Part shown: positions 25,601 to 37,600 of the stretch, one piece after another
Layout: the number at the start of each line of letters is the position of its first letter
Numbering within the stretch: position 1 is the first letter of the stretch
Assembly: GCA_022410635.1 (NCBI GenBank)
Contig: JAJVDF010000583.1
Span: 1 to 64,000 of the forward strand
Direction: 5' to 3'
DNA length: 64,000 nt
Origin: Tretioscincus oriximinensis
Lineage: Eukaryota > Chordata > Lepidosauria > Squamata > Gymnophthalmidae
Translations under genes and position numbers: made by a program
The notes under the pieces: model-generated
The model's input: the letters and a program-made list of their open reading frames with translations, nothing else
Database searches by the model: none
What the model was told of the DNA's origin: nothing

Positions 25601-28600
25601 ACCTCTGAAACACTCAGTTTCTGAATTATCTTTTATGGAAATAAGAATTTATTGAGGGAAACGCTAAATTATTTTAGAATAATAAGAGTTTATTTTTTAT
25701 CTCACTTTTCTGAACCCAAAGAGAATCAAAGCGGCTTAAACAGCCTTCTGTTCTTCTCTTAACAACAGACATTTTATGTAGTAGATGGGGCTGAGAAAGC
25801 TCTGCAGAACTATGATTAGCCTAAGATCACCCAACTAACTTCATGTGGGAATGTGGAATTGAATGGGCAGACTACTAGTCCAGCACTCTAATGACAAGAC
25901 CAGACTAGCTCTTCTTAAATAAAGAGTTGGCAAATCTTTTCAAAATCTAGGCTTGTGTCCACACAAGACTTCACTTAAATGTTTTTTTCACTTACCAACT
26001 TTACATTACGTAGTATTTAAAATCTAATGAGCTCAGAGAAGGAAATGAAGGAGGCAATAACCCAGAAATTATGTTCTTTTGTATTATTAATTGTTTACTG
26101 ATATAGGCATTATTCAATAGTACTGTCTGGCTGAGGAAAAAGCATCTCCACGCCACGTAGATATTGTTATTAGTATACATAATCTAGTTTATCTGTTTAT
26201 CTAGTAGTTTTTGAATAACCTAACTTAAACCTTTACNTTTACAATGAAATACAAATATAAATAAATCCCTGTATCGTACTGATCTTTCAAAAATACTGCC
26301 AGCTAAAAAAGTCTCTCACAAACCAATTGCACCAATTTTCATATGTCATAAAAATCCTTAAATATCAATAGCTATCCTCCTTCACTTAATTTCCATCTCT
26401 CAAATCACTGTGATTGTCACTCTATGGGATGGCAATGGATGCAAATACTAACCATTAACTGGAAGGCACATATTGGCTAAGATATAGCCAATCCTGATAG
26501 ACAGCCTTGCTGAAGAACAGGCAGGAAAGCAGTAGTAAGAGCAAAGTTAGTGGAAGCAATGTAATGGGTAGGGGAGGCTAGAAGGCCGATCTATTAACAG
26601 GCTTTGCAAAGACCATCCACTACTAGTTTTAAAATAATTCAAAAACAAATCAATACACCTAGATACACTATTTGATTATACAGTATTTGATTATAATAAT
26701 TCTATATTCATGTTATACTGACAATGGCTCTGTCTATAGGTAGCCTTAGCCTGGGCTGCATCCCGGCAGCAGCCTGCCAACCACATGCTAGTGTAGACTA
26801 TGGCAGGCCCCGAAAGGGGCCTGGCATAGTCTATACTGACATGTGTATGGCCAAGCAGTGTCCCAAGTGGTGTTCAAATTAAATAGGTGTAAAAATAAAG
26901 TAAAAGTTCTTCCACTGTAACTTGAAGTTGTCAGACATCATTCCAGAAAAGCCAGCATTCCAAATTATTCATCTTAAACAGGAAATGCACATTAAACTCA
27001 CCTTATTGGCCACATCACCAAAAGTTAAATTTGTTAAAGCCATACCAGCATATCGTCTTAATGTAACACTGTAGTGGTCATTTGTAAGTCCATACATTTC
27101 ACAGTCTACCTGCAACAATTCTGCAATGGCCTGCAATCCACCTATTAAAAACAGTTAAAATATATCAGAAAGCAGTATTTTATTTTTTAAAAAATACTGC
27201 CAAGTAAGACAAGTATGCTAAGTTAGCTGAAAGAGCAAGGTACACTGCTAGAAAATATTAAGAATAAAAAAGATCAAGTATCTAATATAAATCAAACATC
27301 TGAAGAGAAGGAAGGATAGTTCGTTTTTATATTCCGCTTTTCCAAACCCAAAGGGANTCAAAGCAGCTTCTGTTATGTCTGTTCTGACATAACCTTGTGA
27401 CATAAGTGAGGCTCAGAGAGTTCCAATAACTGTCTGAATAACCCAAGATCATACTNCGGGCTTCATGAAGGACTGCCGAATCAAACCAGATTTCCAGATA
27501 AGAGTCTNACACTCTAAACACAAGACCAGATCAATGTTATTCTAATTATAAGTTAACATATATTGAGAGGAAGTACTGATAAAAATAAATAATTCCCACT
27601 TCTTAGTATGGAAAGCACTTAAGATAGCACATTCAATCAGTTTTTCAGACAAAAAAAAATCAAAAGCAGCAAATCTTTTGGAAGATATGAAAAGGAAAAT
27701 AGGATGACCTGAACTAAGCCAGAACATTTTTCATTTTAATCTTCTCAGCTGCAAACATGGTCACTTGCATGGGTTTAGCAGAATACCTACCATGTACAGC
27801 TATGTTAGTGTTATGAATAAAATTAAAAATATACTGCTCAAAACAATTAAGGGAACACTTTAATATAACAGTGTATGTTAAAGTGTTCCCTTAATTGTTT
27901 TGAACAGTATACTTTACTTCAAGGAGTAGAAATGTAGAAAGAGCTAAAAAAAATAACTTAATAGAAAGACAGCTTGTTACATAACCTTCTTTTCTTCCCA
28001 ACACTTCATGAAGTAGGTGGGGCTTAAGAGAATTCTAAAGAACTGTGATTAGCCCAAGGTCACCCAGCTGGCATCATAAGGAAGTGCAGACTTGAACTGG
28101 GAAGCTACTAGATAAGAAAATCATACAAGACTAGACTGGACAATGGATAGAAAACACTCTCTGAGACTATCATATAATAAAAATTTCAAGATAAAATGTT
28201 ATGTGTCTTCCAGGACTTGATCACCACATATTCAGAGTCTCATGTGTCTTGGAATGTTTTGATAGTGTCCAAAGCAAAGGCATAGAAAATATGAGGTATT
28301 GTCTAGATTTACTTGCTGTTTGGAGACAGCAGGAAAGAGGGCAGTTCTGGCATGAGAAATATCTGCCATGTCATTCTGGGCTGCTACATCTGGACTTGTT
28401 TGAAAACTGTCTTAGCTTTAGATTCTAAAGTTCAGGACCTGTAAAGATAGTCCTAAGTGTAGTGTATTATCTAAGAGCTATCCAAGATGTCTTGTAAAAG
28501 GACTTTGTTTGTTCCTCCAGATGCAGGAATCTATCTGGGTAACCAGAATAAGCTTTAACCAGTAACTGGTTTTTAGGACTTGGCATTTTAATGGAGATAC

Positions 28601-31600
28601 CCCTAATTCTGCAAGCACCACAGCAGATCATAACTTATTCCTAGGACAGTGGCTCACATATGGCTTAAGTTGAAAAGGTTTGGAAGANTTCAGCCTAATA
28701 TAGTTCCGGGGTATCTGCGGTAAAATAAGATTGTGAAGCGGACAGACAACTGGAGTAGCTTTCAGATTAAACTGAAGATTAACATTGTTTGATCAGATTC
28801 TATTTTAAAATTATTCTGAAAAGAATGACTATAAAGATGGATCAGAATAACCAACATTATGTCCAGAAAGGTGCTCTCTACCGTCTATTGACCTTAGCTT
28901 ANTATTCTCTTCAAGAAGAATCCATTATGTCTACAGAAAAGGTTTCCTTAAAACTGTTTGAAATGCTGACAGAGATAAAAAAAACTTCATGAGGCAATCT
29001 GATTTAAAAAAAACCCTGTAACAGCCTTTAGGGAGTTAACAACATCCACAGCTGTTCCAGGTAAGTAAAGGAGCCAAGTAACTGATATGTTTACCAACTT
29101 TCCATGGAAAGCAGTCATACAAATTCTTGTATCCTTCAAAGTAGACTGTAATCTGGCATGTTCCATAAATGGATCCAATTGCCCTTTTGTATTGTTGAAG
29201 GGAAGAAAATGACAGCAAGATTATCTAGGAACTTTATGTAGTCTTGAATTGTGGAATAAAGTTTTACCAACTGGCTCAGTGCCTCATGGTCAGTATTAGC
29301 TGCTAAAAAAAAGGGGTATAAATCCTCCACCTCTGATCCAAGCTGTGTTACATTAGCAGAATTCTTCATTGTAGTTGACTCAGTAGTAAGAGATGATGTA
29401 TTTCATACTGCTCTAATTTAATTGTGCTCAGTCCCCTCTCCATTCTTTCCAAATCACCCACCATCTGTTTTCTTAAACACTATTTCTTAATTGTAGGGAA
29501 CGTTCTGTCTCAAAAAGCAAGGGAAAGAGCTCCAAAGCATGAGAACTTTGAATTGCCTGGATGTTAGTTTCCTTTTTGCCAGGGTGATCCAAAGACATCT
29601 AAACATAGCATTACATTTAGCAGTGGATTTGCCACAGAAGCAGTCGGAAATAGGATGAACCACTTAGAGGCTCCACTCCTAACTTTCCATTTAGGTGGAC
29701 TCANTTAACATACCTGGGAAAAGCCAAAATAAGGATTTAAAATGTAGTGAGAAAGCTTTTAAAATAATTCTCATTTTGACATGTTCTAAAAATAACTGTA
29801 CTTAATAGTTAAGGAGTCCTAAAAAAATTTGACACCAGGTTATTGTTCAACTCTAACCTTAAATTCTGGGTCTTTGTTCAGATTTAAATTCTCAATAGCA
29901 TTTAACTAGTATTTACAATAAAGAGAATAAGGTTGGAATCAGATGATTGAGGGTCAGTACAAGTAATTTTTATTGTCCTGGAAACAAAAGTGCTTTCCCT
30001 GGGTTAAATATTTTTGGAACTAGCAGCATTTATAAAATATGCAGTCAATGCTTTCAGTAACATTTGGATCTCTCTCTCAATGAGTAACTTTGGCCACCTG
30101 TTATCATACCTCACTATGATACCCTGAGGATCAGCCTAGATAATGTCAGAGGAAAGGCTGGATGATAACATTTCATTACAGAATGATTAAAATAGTTCCA
30201 CAAGTTTCATTATCAATGCTTGAAATTTCTACACTTTTTCAATAATCCATTGAACTGCCACATTTTAATTAGATATTTACATCTCTCTCAAGTCAGAAGT
30301 TCATTGAACTAACCAAGTTCGTTCATTGCATGCCTGTGCTCTTCATCAAAGGAAAGTTTCATCAGAACGCATACTGCTGGACAAATCTGATGATCAACTG
30401 GAGCTGGCACTATATTGAAACAAAGAGAACAATTACAAATTATGTCTTTATTCACATGCTTAACAAATATTTAGATATTAATCTTTAACCATTAATTCAA
30501 ATCTGGAGTCAAATTTATTAATAATTGCTTCTTATATGTTTTCCCCTAATGACAAGTGAAAGTTTCTGCTTATGTATCAAGTCCAACAATGGTTCTCCTA
30601 ACATAGCCATAATTCATACCTAACTGAAGAGCAGAAATCTTGTTAACTAATAACAAAGAAAATTATTTTTAAAGACCAGCAAAGGGGCCAGTAGCACTTT
30701 GAGACTAACAAGAGAAAAGTGGGTGACATAAGCTTTTGTAGACACGTCTACTTCTTCAGATGCATCTGAAGAAGTAGACATGTCTANGAAAGCTTACGCC
30801 ACCCACTTTTCTCCTGTTAGTTTCAAAGTGCTACTGGCCCCTTTGCTGGACTTTCTATTGGACTAACACGGCTATTTCTCTGAAATATTTTTAAAGATGA
30901 AAGGATCAAAATAATCATTTTCAAATGTCCTAAATTTTAGTCTAATGGCACAGGCTAAGGGAAAATTGTTGCATGGAAGCTTTATTCAAATTGCAAACAT
31001 AAATNGAGAAAAGGTTCTGCAGTAAATAGTAGGGTGGAACTTTGGAACATAACTAATAATTATTAATACTCATTAGAACTGTCTCTGCCAAACTGTTCTG
31101 AACATCCAGTGGCCAATCTCTCCAAACAGATTAATGAAGGGAGAAAGTGTTAAAACCTCCTGATACAAAAGAGTATTTATGTAAGAGGAACTAGACTGGA
31201 GAAGTTTAACCAGATGAAATTTAAGATCATTTCAGCAGATAGGTTGTTTATGAGTTGGCCACTATTCTTATATTTGATATTTCTTATATACATTAGCTGA
31301 TGGAATATGTTTGTTGTTTCAGGATACACCAATGGGTCCAGTGCCTCTGGATATTTAGTTGCTATTGCATTTGAGAGGCATCATTTCTCATTTTTGCATT
31401 CCTGCTTCAGAACAAATGTTACATCTTGGAAACTAGATTATTCTAATTAATAAAATAGGAGAGAGAGAAAGAAAATTGTTGGATGCTGTATTGAGTATTC
31501 ATTTGCTTACCCAAAACCTGCTTCTGAACTCCACAGATGGTTTATGCTTAATCTGTGATGTTGGTTTAATGTTTAGTGCCCTTAATCACTTGAGCATAAG

Positions 31601-34600
31601 CTGTCTGATGGAATCCTTTACCCATATTTCCTGTTTTCTATCTAAAGGCAAGTATTCTTCCATTCCATGTTGTGGAATGGACCTGGATACTATCCGTAAC
31701 CACCTAGGTACTCAGCAATGTTCTTCCCACAGTGTTGTTAGAAAGGCTTTTATTACTGCTCAATATCCGATAATCCAATTGTTGACTCATGTTCTGGTAG
31801 GAGTTGAACTTTTTACAATTATATATACCAAAATTAGATCTAAATACCATTTTATTTTTAACAAACATTTTCTAAACAAAGATGCAAATTGATATGCAAA
31901 TATCCCTTTTCCGTATCTTTTCCATTACAATTTTGAATTTAGTTTTCTACAGCATCTTCCACTTCTTTAAATATTGAGGCTCAGCTTTCTGCTATTCATA
32001 TTATCAAAATACACTATTACAAATATTTTGAAACTTCAAGAGATATGGCTTTGACCATTTTTTTAAAAAAAATCAATTTGATCACAATAATGTAACTATG
32101 CTTCATAAAAACTTAAAATCAAAGTCCTAAATTATATATAAAAAATCACATTGGTCTCAAAATCTATTAATAGTAGTTCTAAACAAGATGTTTAACATAC
32201 TTGGATTTTTGTCTTGGTCCATGCCCTGATCATGAGCTTCCTGCCATTCCCAACAAGTTTCACAATAAGCTCGGATTTGTTCCAAAAGATGGAGAACCCT
32301 TATTTCTCGCCTGCCGCGCTTATCATCAGGTTGCGAATGGATGATATTGTGCAGTGCNGCACTGGCTCTGGCACGGGCCTCTTTACTGCCCCGAGAATTT
32401 CCCAGCAACACAGAGTCTTTATCGTTGCCATGCAGAAGTTGAATGAGGAGAGGAAGACACCCAGACTGACGCATAGCTATGCAGCTATCCTGGGAGCTGG
32501 ACATAGCTAGCAATGTTCTGGACATATCATCTTTATCATGTGTACCCAGCATTGACAATAATGAATACACCATTTCAACCTGAAACGTAAATAGTATTAA
32601 ATACTGTTACAGTTTTTTAAAGCATAAATATGAANGTATTTTGAAATGAAGACTTTATCTAATCACAAATAAAAATTATCAAAACTCTTTTTAAAAGGAA
32701 GTAAAACATTTTNTAAATGTTTAAACAGAGTAACGCAGATATAGAATTATATAGGAAGTGTTAGATAATGTTAAAAAATAACAATCATAACTGGAAGTTC
32801 AAAAGGGAATCTATAATTTTAAGAACACAAAAAAGTTTATTTTATAATTTATGAGCAATATATTCAGCAAAAAGAAAAAAAGACAATGAGGATTCAAAAC
32901 TTGTAAAATGTTGAGTAGAAANATGAAAAAATAATCCCCCCCTCCAAATAGTAATGTTAATCATCAATCTTTGGTTACCTTGGTACCCAAGTGACTTGTC
33001 AGTCGTCGAGGAACAGAATAACTACTGTTAGAACTCATAACACTTGGTGAATCATGGTCCATTCGAGTAGTTGAACTCTAAAGGTTTAAGGAATATATTA
33101 TATAATATAAAAAAATTACAAGTTAAATCTATGATCAAATTAACTGGACACACTGCACCATGGAGAAACATCAGCATCTTTATAGATACAAGTAAAGAAA
33201 TTACATGGAATAGTGTCATATTACATTATTTATTATTTCTATCGTATAACTAGCTATATCAATCATTTAATTCTGGATATATAAATCATTAATTTCTCCT
33301 ATTTTACTTACACTTTATTTTTTAGCCATTTTCCAAAATCCTTCTCTAAAGATCATCCTTGATCTTTCTTCTATATTAGTACCAACTATCTACATACTAC
33401 AGTATATATCAAGGGTTACAAACCAAGGGAAGGCCAGATGCACAAATNCATTTAAACCATCTCCCTTCAATTCAGTAATGAATCCTTTGAACATTTTGGT
33501 CTACCCTCTGCCAGTTCTAAACTGAATCAATTTGGCACATCTCTACCATCAAATCAATTCTCACTGCAGACATAGACAACTCATCTAGCAACTCTGTAGG
33601 TGTTTTTTGCCACTGCCTATTTCCTAGGAGTGGCTGGGTATTACATATATGACTATTTCTTCCAAGCACAATGATAAGATTCTAAGTGAGAAGAAACTAA
33701 ACATATGAGGAATAACAGAAAGAAATCACGTCAGCTTCCTACAGCTCCACAATCCACATATTCCCTGTATCACTGGAATGCTACACTGGAGAACACAAAT
33801 AACAGTAACAAGATAGTTAACAATACTATCACTTCTGTGCTGCAGTTAAATTTCCCAGTTAAAGGAACAAGAGTATGATTTTAGTTTATTTTGTATTCAC
33901 AGAGTTCTGAGGTAAGAGAGGAGATTGAAAATAATAGAGGCAGCTGTCACAGCATACGTTTTCTGTAGCACTTATTTGTTCCTAGAAAAAGCACTCTTGG
34001 CATCTGCTTCCATGATTTTGTCTTTTATCTCTATTCCTATTTCAGATGTGCTAAAATTGTAAAATTCTTACATATTTGTTTAAAATTCTGGTAGATTCAC
34101 AACAGATTTGAATATATTTTATATGTATATATGAACAGCTATTTAACACCTACTCCAAGATATAAGCTGCATTCAGATGTCACTTATCTATTCCACTATT
34201 AGTGGAATAAGCCTGTTCCCTCCCTTTCGATGCAATTGGGCACTAGCCGGCTCTTTGGTAGCAAACCAATTGTAAGTCAGGGAAGAAAAACTTTGAGGAA
34301 CAAATTGCAAAGAATATTAAAAGAAATAATAAGAACTTTTCAAATACATCAGAAATAAGAATCCTACCAGGAAAGCAGTCGGACCACTAGACAGCAATGG
34401 ACAAAAGGAGATAATCAAGGAGGATGTGGAGATTACAGAGAGGTTAAATGATTTTTTTGTTTCAGTTTTCACTGAAGAAGACAGAAGACCCGCAACAGAT
34501 TTAGTCTTCTCAGGAAAACACCAGAGGAATTAAGCTGGATAGCGATAATAGGGAAGGAGGTCCTTGCTAGGCTTAACAAGCTGAACATTAATAAATCCCC

Positions 34601-37600
34601 AGGGCCAGCATTCATCCAAAAATTCTTAAGGAACTCAAGTGTGAAATTACTGAACCTCTGCCCAAAATATACTGCTCAAAACAATTAAGGGAACACTTTA
34701 ACATAACACGTTCCAGGTAAAGTATTGGAAACCATAATTAAGGACAAAATTACTGAACACATGAGTGAAATTCAGCATGGTTTCTGCAAAGGTAAATCAT
34801 GCCTTAGTAACTTGCTAGAATTCTTTGAGAGTGTTAACAAACATGTAGATAAAGGGGATCCAGTTGATATTGTCTATCTAGATTTTCAGAAGGCTTTTGA
34901 AAAAGTCCCTCATCAAAGGTTCCTAAAAAAATCTACTCATAAGAGGACAGACTTTGTCCTTGATTGGAAACTATCTAAATAAANAGGCAGTTCTCTGAGT
35001 GGAAAGAGTTAAAAAGTGGAGTACCCCAGGAGTCCGTACTGGGACCTTTGCATTTCAATATATTTATAAACGATTTGGAGGTAAATAGTAAAGTAGCCAA
35101 GTTCGCTGACGACACTAAACTGTTCAGGGTAGTGAAAACTGAAAAATAAGGCGCTTCAGAGTGATCTATTGAATCTGGGTAAATGGGCATGAAAGTGGCA
35201 AATGCACTTCAATTTAAGCAAGTACAAAGTCATCCACATTGGGGCAAAGAACCCCAATTACTCCTACCAACTGATGGGAACCAAGCTTTCTGTGACCGAG
35301 CAAGAAAAGGATCTTGGGGTGTTGATTGACAATTCAATGAAGATGTCAACCCAGTGTGCAGCAACAGCAAAAAAGTCAAATTCCATGTTGGGGATAATTA
35401 GGAAAGGAATCGAAAATAAGTCAGCAAATGTTGTTTTGCCTCTTTATAAATCTGTGATGAAGCCACATCTCAGCCTTGAAAGGCGANGTTTGAGAGGTGA
35501 TCTGATTGAATGGGATGGACAGGATGAATAGAGAAAAAATGTTTTCTCTATTACACAGCACTAGGACCAGAGGGTACTCCTTGAAACTGATGGGTATAAA
35601 AGTGAGAACAGACAAAGGAAAGTATTTTTTCACCCAGAGGGTCATTGGCCTGTGGAATTTACTTCCTGAAGANGTGGTGGTAGCTAACAGCTTGGATATC
35701 TTCAAGACAGGACTAGACAGGTTTATGGACACCAAGGGTATAAATGGGTACTAGGATGGATGTCTGGATGCTGCCTCCGGGATGCAGCAACAGGCAGTGC
35801 TTTTGAAATGCCATTTGCAAGGAGTCATGAACAGGTGCATATTTTGCTTTCCTCTGTTGGGACTGCCTAGGTGCATCTGGTGGGCCTCTGTGTGAAACAG
35901 AATGCTGGACTAGATGGGCTCTGGCCCGATTCAATATGGCTCTTCTTATGTTCTTCCTCTCAGCTGTCAGGGGACCTGCCTGAGATGGGTTGGGAAGGGT
36001 AAAGTAGCTGGGGGGGGGAGGGTATGTCCTGGTGGAGTTCCTGTTAAAGCACCAGGGATTCCTGCCTCCAGGCTGATGGGCTGTGTGTGTCTTTTCAGCC
36101 TCTTTGCAGGTTAAGAGACTGACAGGNGACACGCGTTTCCTCTTATCTCAGCCTCCAGGCTGAAGCGGGAGTGTGTCTTTGCAGCCCCTTCACCAGATTG
36201 GCTAGTAGGCTAGTGAAGGAATTCAAATGGAGATGCCCTCCCTGTGCAGAGCAATCAGTTGTTGTTTGTAGTGCTTAATCCAGAGAAGATGAGATAACTT
36301 TTTTGTAATGAAAAGAAAGTACTTAAAACAAAAGATTAATATAAATAGTTTTGTTAAAAGCAAACTATATTATGTTTGAAAAATATCGGACAGCCTCTCC
36401 ACTCGAAAGAGTGAATAATCTATCCTTAACAATAGGCACATTCCAGTTTCAAGGCATATTCTAAACCCTTGGGAGAATTTCAGAGAGGATGTGTTACTTT
36501 CTGTTTAGAGCAGATAGTCACATGACCAAAAATCATGCAAGGCTGAACCTTTCTTTATTTTAAAACACACACTTAACCTGATTAATTTGACCAAAGTGAC
36601 CTGATAACTGTTTTAAAAACAAAAAACTGATTCCATGGATGGCTAATCACAGTAAAAGGACCCTATAAAATTAGTAATTTGATTTTTACATATGATCTGC
36701 TTTGCCTGACCTAATCCAGACCCTGCCATGGAGAGCCTCCAGCAGCACGAAGTATGCAGAAATATCTACTGCACATTATTTACCATATTTTTCTTTATGA
36801 GTTTTTATCAGAGATAGGTACAGCATTACTATAACCAATTAATAATTTTATACAAATTAAAACTTTTTCAGCTAAGCCAAGAAAACAAAAACGATCACGT
36901 GAACGTCTTGGTACCTTTCTCACAGTCATTACAATATTTCCTCTAGGCTAGCTATTTTATTTATTTATTTATACCAGCGCCCCATACCTGAAGATCTCAG
37001 GGCAGCCACATAATGAATACATAAACTTTTTTTTACCGCTTTCAACAGCGTAGCTCCATTATAGTGTCCTTTATAGCTTTACCCTAGTACGCCTGTAACA
37101 CATCTATTTCTTTTTTAAAATATCATTTGAAAAGATTACATAGAAATTCAGTTTTGTTGACAACACTGGATTTCTGCATCTCCAACAGTTCCCAGTTGTA
37201 TCTAAATCCTGCTGAGAGATATTGGAGCAGAATTTGGAAGGAGATAGAAGATCTTGAGGCAGATGAAGAGGAAAGAAGCAAAGTGGTAAAGTAAATAGAC
37301 TTCTGTTGCGTAAGCAGGCCATCCAGAAAAATTCACTTGCTCTCACCAAATGCAGTAGAGCAGAGAGAATGAAAAAAAGTGTAGTCATGCAGAAGGAAAG
37401 ATTGCCTTTGGAAAAACATTACAGAGGAGAAACTCCAAACATAGCATAGATTTTATATGCAGGTGAGCAACTTGGACTGACTTTTCCTTTTTCGTATTCC
37501 AATAATCCTCATTATTAGAGGCACAAGGCAGTCTAAATTGAACTCTTAAAAAAAAAGCTCACTAGTGCCCAATCCATTTAGTCTGCTCTCTTTAACCTTA

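Larger units (their letters stand above)
25288..27001 (-). other. APC: APC intron 12
   Basis: 1,714 bp. It contains a minus-oriented SINE (25686-25925) and a perfect-looking 28-bp hairpin at 26784-26843. The rest is AT-rich. Confidence 0.85.
27142..30313 (-). other. APC: APC intron 11
   Basis: 3,172 bp holding two SINE copies (27325-27532, 27975-28135), a palindromic MITE (27831-27911) and an unrecognised repeat at 29505-29705 shared with intron 14. Short open frames at 28201-28428 and 28987-29369 have no recognisable domain. Confidence 0.85.

Noticed and set aside
34725..34982. Reverse-transcriptase-like frame as a possible host gene
   Set aside because: It is the RT block of a defective CR1/L2-type LINE copy, with flanking LINE sequence on both sides.
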